Source: Oscillospiraceae bacterium
GTDB taxonomy: Bacteria; Bacillota; Clostridia; Oscillospirales; Acutalibacteraceae
Reading direction: 5' to 3'
Assembly (NCBI GenBank): GCA_022508865.1
Contig: JAFLUK010000038.1
Location: forward strand, 1 to 11,269
DNA: 11,269 nucleotides
Made by a program: the position numbers and the translations under genes. Numbering within the stretch: the stretch's first letter is position 1; each line of letters starts with the position of its first letter. Below, piece after piece: positions 5,465 to 11,269 of this stretch. The notes beneath the pieces were generated by a model. That model did not search any database and was not told the origin of the DNA. It was given only the letters and a program-made list of their open reading frames with translations.

Positions 5465-7405
5465 TTACTTAATAGCCTTTGTATTTATTTCTTCCACAGC
5501 TACTTTAATAAATTCATCAACAGTCATTGATCCTAAATCGCCCTCTTTGCGGTGACGGACAGAAACACAGTTGTTTTCAATATCCTTGTCACCCACAAGC
5601 ACCATATAAGGCACCTTTTCAAGCTGTGCAGAACGGATTTTGTAACCGATTTTTTCTGAACGGTCATCAACCTCTACTCTCATACCCTGCGCTTCAAGAG
5701 CCTTCTTAACCTCATAAATGCGGTCAAGGTGGCGGTCGGCAATGGGCAACAGCTTAACCTGAACAGGAGCAAGCCACATTGGGAATGCACCTGCATATTT
5801 TTCAATAAGAAGTGCAAGGGTTCTTTCGTAGCAACCGATTGATGTGCGGTGGATAATGTATGGTCTTTTCTTTTTGCCGTCTTTATCCACATATTCCATA
5901 CCAAACTTTTCTGCAAGGAATTGGTCAATCTGAATTGTAATAAGGGTGTCTTCCTTGCCGTAGACATTTTTAATCTGAATATCAAGCTTTGGGCCGTAGA
6001 AGGCGGCTTCTCCCTTTCCTACTACATAAGGAATCTCCAAATCGTCAAGGATTTTCTTCATTACACCCTGTGCTTCGTCCCAATCCTCTTTTGTACCGAT
6101 GTATTTTTCTGTATTTTCAGGGTCCCACTGGGAAAATCTGTAGGAAACATCATCAATAAGACCAACAGTTTTCAGTGTGTATTTTACCAAATCAACGCAC
6201 TGGGCAAATTCATTTGCAAGCTGTTCGGGTGTACACATAAGGTGACCTTCTGAAATTGTAAACTGACGAACTCTGATAAGTCCGTGCATTTCACCTGATG
6301 CTTCATTTCTGAAAAGTGTTGATGTTTCGTTATATCTCAAAGGTAAATCTCTGTAGGAACGCTGACGGTTAAGATAAGCCTGATACTGGAAAGGACAGGT
6401 CATTGGACGAAGGGCAAATACCTCATCGTCCTTTTCCTCGTCGCCGAGAACAAACATTCCGTCCTTGTAGTGGTCCCAGTGACCTGAAATTTTGTAAAGG
6501 TCAGACTTCGCCATAAGCGGGCTTTTTGTAAGGAGCCAGCCCCTCTTCTGCTCTTCGTCTTCAATCCATCTCTGGAGAAGCTGGACAACTCTTGCCCCCT
6601 TTGGCAAAAGAATGGGAAGTCCCTGTCCAATGGAGTCAACTGTTGTAAAGAGTTCAAGCTCTCTGCCTATTTTATTGTGGTCTCTTTGCTTTGCTTCTTC
6701 CATTTTAGTCAGATATTCCTCCAGCATATTAGCCTTTGGAAATGCTGTGCCGTATACTCTGCAAAGCTGTGCATTGTTGGAGTCGCCTCTCCAATATGCG
6801 CCTGTGCAATTTGTAAGAGCAACAGCCTTAACAGCAGAAACGTCCATAAGGTGAGGACCTGCACAAAGGTCAATAAACTCCTCCTGCTTATAAAAGGAGA
6901 TTGGCTCGTCCTTGTCTGCGTGCTCCTTGCAAAGCTCCACTTTGTAGGGCTCGTCCATTTCTGTCAGCTTTTCAATTGCCTCCTTTGGAGAAAGCTCAAA
7001 TCTTTCAATGGCAATTTTGCTCTTGACAATCTTTTTCATTTCCCCGGTGATTTTATCCAAATCATCTTGGGAAAAGGGCTTTTCTACATCAAAATCATAG
7101 TAAAAGCCGTTGTCAATGGCAGGGCCGATTGCGCACTTTGCATTTGGGTACAGTCTTTTTACTGCCTGTGCAAGTATATGAGATGCTGTGTGCCAAAATG
7201 CCTTTTTGCCGTCAATATCATCAAATGTAAGGAACTCCACCTGACAGTCGTTTTCAAGTGGTGTTCGCAAATCCTTTACCTCATCATTAATTTTGCAGGC
7301 ACAAACCTGCTTAAAAAATCCACCGCCAAAGCTCTTTACGATTTCGTAAGGTGTAGTGCCCTTTTCAAACTCCTTTGTGTCGTTTCTTAATGTTACTTTA
7401 ACCAT
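5465..7405 (-). CDS. thrS: Threonyl-tRNA synthetase
   Basis: Charges tRNA-Thr with threonine. The 646-residue protein has the full class II ThrRS layout. A TGS domain covers about 1-62. The editing domain has the HxxxH of H72/H76 and CAGPH (C181, H185), which clears Ser-tRNA-Thr. The catalytic core (about 245-540) has motif 2 around TSTLFRNEASGEMHGLIRVR and motif 3 at GCYERTLALLIEKY. The active-site zinc ligands C337, H388 and H519 are present. The C-terminal anticodon-binding domain is about 545-646. The start is ATG at 7403-7405, behind AAAGGAG at eight bases. The open frame runs 70 codons further upstream, but that stretch is the T-box RNA and not protein. Expression should rise when uncharged tRNA-Thr accumulates. 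All key residues are intact. Confidence 0.98.
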   Translation of the reverse strand: MVKVTLRNDTKEFEKGTTPYEIVKSFGGGFFKQVCACKINDEVKDLRTPLENDCQVEFLTFDDIDGKKAFWHTASHILAQAVKRLYPNAKCAIGPAIDNGFYYDFDVEKPFSQDDLDKITGEMKKIVKSKIAIERFELSPKEAIEKLTEMDEPYKVELCKEHADKDEPISFYKQEEFIDLCAGPHLMDVSAVKAVALTNCTGAYWRGDSNNAQLCRVYGTAFPKANMLEEYLTKMEEAKQRDHNKIGRELELFTTVDSIGQGLPILLPKGARVVQLLQRWIEDEEQKRGWLLTKSPLMAKSDLYKISGHWDHYKDGMFVLGDEEKDDEVFALRPMTCPFQYQAYLNRQRSYRDLPLRYNETSTLFRNEASGEMHGLIRVRQFTISEGHLMCTPEQLANEFAQCVDLVKYTLKTVGLIDDVSYRFSQWDPENTEKYIGTKEDWDEAQGVMKKILDDLEIPYVVGKGEAAFYGPKLDIQIKNVYGKEDTLITIQIDQFLAEKFGMEYVDKDGKKKRPYIIHRTSIGCYERTLALLIEKYAGAFPMWLAPVQVKLLPIADRHLDRIYEVKKALEAQGMRVEVDDRSEKIGYKIRSAQLEKVPYMVLVGDKDIENNCVSVRHRKEGDLGSMTVDEFIKVAVEEINTKAIK

Positions 7406-7428
7406 TTTCAATTCTCCTTTCTGAATAT

Positions 7429-7464
7429 AAAAAGTCCCAATATTCCGCAAAAGAATATTGGGAC
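7429..7464 (-). terminator. T-box attenuator (intrinsic terminator)
   Basis: A perfect 12-bp stem (7434-7445 with 7453-7464, GTCCCAATATTC and its reverse complement), a seven-base loop, then five T on the minus strand (7429-7433). Its 5' arm contains the CCCAA that the antiterminator needs, so the two folds exclude each other. It ends about 24 bp before the thrS start. Confidence 0.95.
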
Positions 7465-7663
7465 GACAAATACAAATCGTGGTTCCACCCAAGTTCGGCA
7501 ATAAAATTGCCCTCAATTTAACCTTAACGCAGTTTATACGCCATGCCATTTCCTGCACAGACTCCAAGGTAGTAACTGTAGTCTCCTGTTTACCCTGCTT
7601 TTCAGCTATTGGCAAGGCTCTCTGAAAACGGTTTTAAAACAGTCGTGTCCTCTTCTTCGTTCC
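7429..7663 (-). promoter_or_regulatory. Threonine T-box riboswitch (thrS leader)
   Basis: This leader RNA senses uncharged tRNA-Thr. The conserved T-box AACTTGGGTGGAACCACGA is at 7477-7495. The antiterminator is visible: TTGGG (7488-7492) with CCCAA (7458-7462), and ACGA (7477-7480) with TCGT (7463-7466), leaving the UGGA bulge that binds the tRNA 3' end. UGGA predicts a tRNA ending UCCA, that is discriminator U73. Stem I has an AGAGAG-type distal region closed by CCTTGC/GCAGGG. The likeliest specifier is ACT at 7580-7582, next to the ACAGTT that pairs with GACTGT; ACT 7571-7573 and ACC 7568-7570 are alternatives and also threonine codons. A GGCAAT/ATTGCC hairpin (7497-7511) fits stem III. 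The 5' end is estimated from the promoter. Confidence 0.95.
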
Positions 7664-7668
7664 TGATA

Positions 7669-7697
7669 ATTCTAACACTTAAAAAATATAATGTCAA
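7669..7697 (-). promoter_or_regulatory. thrS promoter
   Basis: On the minus strand a perfect TTGACA (7692-7697), a 17-bp spacer and TAGAAT (7669-7674) with TGT directly before it, which is an extended -10. This is the best promoter in the window. Transcription should start near 7662 and run through the T-box leader. Confidence 0.92.
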
Positions 7698-7705
7698 TTA
7701 TTAAT

Positions 7706-7730
7706 CTGAATAATTTAATTAATTCTTCAG
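7706..7730. repeat. Imperfect AT-rich palindrome upstream of the thrS promoter
   Basis: CTGAA/TTCAG ends enclose a second AATT/AATT pairing after one mismatch, with a five-base loop. It lies between the stop of the upstream membrane-protein gene and the thrS -35, 8 bp from the latter. It may be a weak terminator for the upstream gene (no clean T run follows) or a binding site. The symmetry is seen; the role is unknown. Confidence 0.4.
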
Positions 7731-7752
7731 GTAGTTTTTGCTTTAGCTTATA

Positions 7753-9030
7753 TTAATCATCCGAATCTGACATATCCAAATCGTTGTCGCCGGAGGTAAT
7801 TTCCAAAATCAACTCGTCAATACGGGAAAGAGCCTCTTCATTCTTTGATTGGTTTACGCCAAAGTTATCCTCGTTTAATAACTCTCTATCCTCCGAAATA
7901 AAAATAGTATCTCCCTTATCGTCAAGATAGCTTTCGTCAGCTACTATATAAGTATCGTCGGCTAAATCGGATAAATATGTTTTATCCCCTGTATAAGGGC
8001 TGTATTTTCCGTAGGAAGAATATGATGAAGTACGTCTGCCGTAGTAGCCGTAGTGACTGTAGCTTCCGCTGTCTGTAGAGCCGTAATCGTTTTTATCAGT
8101 AATATAAAAGTTACCCTTTTCTCTTTCTCTGCTTCTTTTTTCCTCGTAATCCTTTATTCTTTCTTCTCTTATCTTTTCTACATATTCGTCCAGTTCTTCA
8201 CCATTCTCAATAAAGCATACATCATCTTTGTTAAGAGATTTTTTTGACACCTCTCTCATAAGGAGAAATGCATATAATGCAAACAGTGTAAGCTCAACTG
8301 CGGAAATAATTTCCAGATAGTAACCGTTTTCATAACCCTTAAAAATCAAATTAAAAATTACAGAAACATCAAATGTAAATACCGATGCAATCAAAGGAAT
8401 ACCATAGAGCATAATACCCTTGACAGGGTTTCTTGCATTGAGAATGCTAAGCATGGAAATTGCAGAAAACATAAACATAGCAAGAAACATATATACAAAA
8501 AGCTGTAGTGTATCTGTAAGAACAACAGAAACGGTACTGTTGTGAAGCAGTGCTGTAGCCAGCTTGACAACACACCATAGGGGAACTCCCAGCATTAGTA
8601 TTGAAACAGATTTCGGCGGTTTTTCGGCACTGATGTGGGCCCAGCACATAAGATACAAGCCAAAGGCGGCAATTGCCGCAAAAACCATATTAGTAATAAC
8701 AAGGAAGGAAATTTCTCCATAGAGCAATACACCTGGCATATAACAGCCTAAATCTACTACTGCAACAGAGCCTGCAAACAAACATACCGCACCTGCAGAT
8801 ATATTTCTGCCAAAGTTATATACAGGCGATGTTTTTCTGTTTGCCGCATACATAATAAGAAGAATCAGAAATGCAAGGAACACCACGCCAACTGTGGCAT
8901 ACGAAGCAATTACATTCTCCTTATCTTCAAAAATTTCGCCCTTATACTCAACGTATTGCTGATAAACCTTTACCCCTGCCATCAAAAGCATTGTAGGAAT
9001 AAGGGGTATCCACATTCTTTTTAATTTCAT
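7753..9030 (-). CDS. Multi-span membrane protein of unknown function with long charged cytoplasmic tail
   Basis: I do not recognise the family. The 425-residue protein has about seven or eight hydrophobic spans (roughly residues 6-25, 42-62, 77-95, 107-130, 141-163, 172-196, 204-228 and 238-257) and then a soluble tail of about 168 residues. The tail begins with a highly charged, probably helical or coiled stretch (about 276-305, rich in Glu, Arg and Lys), continues with a Tyr/Ser/Gly-rich low-complexity part (about 316-346), and ends acidic (DNDLDMSDSDD). No catalytic motif is visible. The ATG at 9028-9030 is preferred because AAAGAG precedes it at seven bases; a TTG seven codons earlier has no binding site. 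It starts 38 bp after the DD-carboxypeptidase stop, so the two are probably cotranscribed, suggesting a cell-envelope or division-linked role. That link is inferred from position only. Confidence 0.85.
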   Translation of the reverse strand: MKLKRMWIPLIPTMLLMAGVKVYQQYVEYKGEIFEDKENVIASYATVGVVFLAFLILLIMYAANRKTSPVYNFGRNISAGAVCLFAGSVAVVDLGCYMPGVLLYGEISFLVITNMVFAAIAAFGLYLMCWAHISAEKPPKSVSILMLGVPLWCVVKLATALLHNSTVSVVLTDTLQLFVYMFLAMFMFSAISMLSILNARNPVKGIMLYGIPLIASVFTFDVSVIFNLIFKGYENGYYLEIISAVELTLFALYAFLLMREVSKKSLNKDDVCFIENGEELDEYVEKIREERIKDYEEKRSREREKGNFYITDKNDYGSTDSGSYSHYGYYGRRTSSYSSYGKYSPYTGDKTYLSDLADDTYIVADESYLDDKGDTIFISEDRELLNEDNFGVNQSKNEEALSRIDELILEITSGDNDLDMSDSDD

Positions 9031-9068
9031 ACTTAAACTCTTTTCACACAAAATGTAATTTATGGTTA

Positions 9069-10445
9069 CTACATATGTCTGTAGTGCTTAACCTGTTTTC
9101 TCTTTGGCTTTTGCTTGTTGTGCTTTACAATTACAAAAAGGTAAATAACAAAAAGGATAACAACTATAATTGCTGCACCGATAAAATATACTGATGTAAA
9201 CACATTTTTTAGTATATCAATGATGTAAAGCAATGTGCTGCGTTCCACACTTTCGTCAGCCACAAGCTTAAAGGTGGCAACCTTTTCATCCTTGTAATAA
9301 ACATCGGCTGTTCCAACATAGTCACCCTCGTTAACAGGCGCCTGAACCGACTGGGGAACATTTGCCTTGATAACAATCTCACTGTCCGAAATATCTATGG
9401 GGACAAGTGCGTTGAAGTCCTCCTCCGGACAAAGCTGAATTGAATTTTTATCCCAGCAAAGGTTAACCTTTTCTTCGCAAACGGGCGTTTCTCTTGAAAC
9501 AATTCCCTTAAGCTCAATGTTGTTGAATGCCCAGCGGAAAAGCTCCGCCGCATCTTCCATATTGTAATACTCGTCAATCCCCTGTTCTTCGTTGTAGGGT
9601 GACTTCATCAGAACTGCAAGGTAACTGTATCCGTCTGCCACCGCAGAGGTAACAAGACATCTGCCTGCTTCATCTGTTGTACCGGTTTTGATCCCCTTTG
9701 CATACTGATAATAGTATTCGCTGTATGGGTCAAGAATATGGTTTGTAGAAGCATAGTATGTACCGTTAAGCTCGTAGTTACGGGCATTTGTTATTTCTGC
9801 AAAGCCCGGCAAGGTAAGAGCATAACTTGTAATTTTGTAAATATCTCTGGCTGTTGTATAGTGATTTACATGGTGAAGCCCGTGGGGATTTACAAAGTGA
9901 GTATTTTCACAGCCAAGGGCCTTCGCCTTGTCGTTCATCATTTTTACAAAGCCCTCTACACTGTCCTTTCCGCCAACATAGTCTGCAAGCACCAAAGCCG
10001 CATCGTTACCTGAAGAAATCATCAGGCAATTAAGAAGCTCATCAACTGTCAGACTCCTGCCAACATTGTCAAGCACTCCCGAAAAAGAGCTGCCTGTTCC
10101 GTTCAGCATATCAATAATATTTTGCTTCACCTTTATCTTCTCCGAAAAATCCTCTACATTTTCCGCTACAATAATATAGGTCATAATTTTTGTAAGAGAA
10201 GCGGGATAACGCTTAACATCAGCAGCCTTGCTGTAGACTGTAATTCCCGTGTCCATATTTACAAGAAGAACAGTTTCCGATTTTGTTTCTGTATCACAGC
10301 CAAAATCTACATTATCAAAGAAAACAGCAGATGTGCCGTCATCTGTATTTTCTGCTGAAGCAGCATTAACACCTAACGTAACACAGGCAGAAACTGTAAA
10401 AATTATCAAAATTATAGAAATTATTGAAAAAATTCTTTTTTTCAT
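9069..10445 (-). CDS. D-alanyl-D-alanine carboxypeptidase, serine type (S11, low-molecular-weight PBP)
   Basis: Removes the terminal D-Ala from peptidoglycan pentapeptides on the outer face of the membrane, limiting cross-linking. The 458-residue protein has a signal peptide (about 1-31; basic start, hydrophobic core, AASA before residue 32). All three penicillin-binding motifs are intact: S83-L-T-K86 in PASLTK, S145-G-N147, and K253-T-G255 in GIKTGTT. NPHGL (186-190) is also typical of the family. A PBP5-C-like beta domain covers about 315-395, then a C-terminal membrane span (about 417-440) and a basic cytoplasmic end. The span is a true transmembrane helix and not the amphipathic anchor of E. 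coli PBP5, resembling DacF/DacB-type proteins of Firmicutes. The ATG at 10443-10445 has GAGGT at nine bases. It has its own promoter and probably leads a two-gene operon. Subgroup (dacA, dacB or dacF) is not assigned. Confidence 0.95.
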   Translation of the reverse strand: MKKRIFSIISIILIIFTVSACVTLGVNAASAENTDDGTSAVFFDNVDFGCDTETKSETVLLVNMDTGITVYSKAADVKRYPASLTKIMTYIIVAENVEDFSEKIKVKQNIIDMLNGTGSSFSGVLDNVGRSLTVDELLNCLMISSGNDAALVLADYVGGKDSVEGFVKMMNDKAKALGCENTHFVNPHGLHHVNHYTTARDIYKITSYALTLPGFAEITNARNYELNGTYYASTNHILDPYSEYYYQYAKGIKTGTTDEAGRCLVTSAVADGYSYLAVLMKSPYNEEQGIDEYYNMEDAAELFRWAFNNIELKGIVSRETPVCEEKVNLCWDKNSIQLCPEEDFNALVPIDISDSEIVIKANVPQSVQAPVNEGDYVGTADVYYKDEKVATFKLVADESVERSTLLYIIDILKNVFTSVYFIGAAIIVVILFVIYLFVIVKHNKQKPKRKQVKHYRHM

Positions 10446-10523
10446 AGAAAAATTACCTCATATATGTTAATATATTGTATGTAGCCTGTTACACACAACA
10501 CTCTATAATATCACACAGTAACA

Positions 10524-10552
10524 AGTATACTACAAAGTGGAATAAGTTGCAA
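10524..10552 (-). promoter_or_regulatory. Promoter of the DD-carboxypeptidase gene
   Basis: On the minus strand TTGCAA (10547-10552), a 17-bp spacer and TATACT (10524-10529). Initiation near 10517 gives a leader of about 72 bases. The gap is shared with the divergent phosphoesterase gene. The -35 bases TTGCAA are palindromic, so they could also serve the opposite direction, where a TTATAA/TATAAA lies 18-19 bp away (10571-10577), a weaker match. Confidence 0.75.
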
Positions 10553-10592
10553 TTGAAAAACTATAAAAATTTATAAATAGGTGGTTATTTTT

Positions 10593-11269
10593 TTGATATA
10601 TATTACCGGAGACAAGCACGGAGACATTTCATATTTTCAGAGTAAAAAAATGAAGCAGGTAAAAAAAGGGGATTATGTGATTATTACAGGGGATTTTGGA
10701 TTTTTCTGGAATAATTCTTTCAGAGAAAAAGAAAATCTGGAATTTCTGAAAAAACAACCATACAATATTCTTTTTATTGACGGCACCCACGAAAATTTTG
10801 ATGAACTTGAAAAATACCCCGTTGTTCCCTACTTTGGCGCCAAAGCAAGAAAAATTGCAGATAACATCTATCACCTTATGCGGGGACAGGTATACATAAT
10901 AGAAAAAAAGGGAATATTCACCTTTGGCGGAGGAATCAGCAGGGATTTACAAAAGCTGCTGGATATTAATATGTGGTTTCAAAGGGAGCTGCCTTCAAAG
11001 GAAGAATTTCAGGAGGGGGCTGCCCAGCTTAATGCCTACGGCAGCAAAATTGACTATATAATCACCCATGAGCCTCCAACCCAGATTAAGGGTACAATTG
11101 ACCCCGAACTTACCCCAAATCCTGTTAATATTTATCTCGACCAAATTTCCAGAGAGGTGAATTTTGACAAATGGTTCTTTGGCTCAATGCACCTTGACGA
11201 AGAAGTAAAGCCGGGTTTTTACGGTGTATTTAACGAGCTTCTGCCTGTTAATAAAACCGAAAAGCCAAG
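10593..11269 (+). CDS. Calcineurin-like metallophosphoesterase, C terminus cut by window edge
   Basis: The only plus-strand gene; 225 codons are visible and the frame is open at the edge. It belongs to the metallophosphoesterase superfamily, which uses two metal ions to hydrolyse phosphate esters. Motif I is GDKHGD (6-11), motif II GDFG (33-36), motif III GTHEN (64-68), motif IV THE (158-160) and motif V GSMH (197-200). The usual forms of III and V are GNH(D/E) and GHxH, so an Asn is replaced by T65 and a His by S198, both normally ligands of the second metal. HLMRGQ (94-99) and FTFGGGISRD (109-118) are also present. The start is TTG at 10593-10595, with AGGTGG eight bases upstream and an in-frame stop just before it. 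The substrate cannot be told from sequence. It is divergent from the carboxypeptidase gene. Confidence 0.85.
   Translation, partial: MIYITGDKHGDISYFQSKKMKQVKKGDYVIITGDFGFFWNNSFREKENLEFLKKQPYNILFIDGTHENFDELEKYPVVPYFGAKARKIADNIYHLMRGQVYIIEKKGIFTFGGGISRDLQKLLDINMWFQRELPSKEEFQEGAAQLNAYGSKIDYIITHEPPTQIKGTIDPELTPNPVNIYLDQISREVNFDKWFFGSMHLDEEVKPGFYGVFNELLPVNKTEKP

Noticed and set aside
6677..7390. Plus-strand open frame of 237 codons inside thrS
   Set aside because: Lies entirely antisense to the ThrRS coding region, with no binding site or known motif.
7406..7615. N-terminal extension of ThrRS by 70 codons
   Set aside because: This stretch is the T-box leader, including antiterminator and terminator; the normal ThrRS N terminus begins at 7405 behind a good ribosome binding site.
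9031..9051. TTG start seven codons upstream for the membrane protein
   Set aside because: No ribosome binding site precedes it, while the ATG at 9030 has AAAGAG at suitable spacing.
10629..10874. Minus-strand 81-codon open frame
   Set aside because: Antisense to the conserved metallophosphoesterase motifs on the plus strand.

Overview
The window looks like core chromosome from a low-to-moderate G+C member of the Clostridia, probably a gut-type Oscillospirales/Eubacteriales organism. The evidence is a SigA-type sigma factor directly behind dnaG, a tRNA-sensing T-box leader on thrS, a four-cysteine ribosomal protein L31, strong AGGAGG-like ribosome binding sites, TTG start codons, and a penicillin-binding DD-carboxypeptidase of the Gram-positive layout. 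The placement is inferred from gene content and not from a database match. No tRNA, rRNA, CRISPR array, insertion sequence or prophage gene was seen.

All genes but one read leftward (minus strand). In transcription order from the right: a secreted/membrane D-Ala-D-Ala carboxypeptidase (9069-10445) with its own promoter; a multi-membrane-span protein of unknown function with a long charged, Tyr/Ser-rich tail (7753-9030); a threonine T-box leader with promoter, antiterminator and terminator (7429-7697), followed by thrS (5465-7405) and, 27 bp on, a membrane-anchored VanY-like protein that has lost the zinc-binding residues of its family (4610-5437); rpmE as a single-gene unit with a clear promoter and terminator (4276-4591); a YigZ/IMPACT protein (3621-4244); dnaG (1536-3302) coupled to rpoD (438-1523); and the first 115 codons of enolase, cut by the window edge (1-345). 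A divergent calcineurin-like phosphoesterase starts at 10593 on the plus strand and runs off the right edge.

Functionally the window combines replication and transcription initiation (primase, primary sigma factor), translation (ThrRS, L31), cell-wall maturation (DD-carboxypeptidase and a probable pseudo-DD-carboxypeptidase) and glycolysis (enolase). Regulation is unusually readable: three good sigma-A promoters, a complete T-box, two factor-independent terminators beside the T-box one, and a hairpin that would hide the enolase ribosome binding site.

The parts most worth a second look are: the yigZ-dnaG gap, where a 162-bp segment bounded by 10-bp perfect inverted repeats holds nested palindromes and resembles a small non-autonomous mobile element or a structured RNA; the VanY-like protein with His-to-Arg, Asp-to-Glu and His-to-Leu changes at the metal site, apparently under threonine T-box control; the two-tier hairpin sequestering the eno Shine-Dalgarno; and a phosphoesterase with two non-canonical metal-motif residues.
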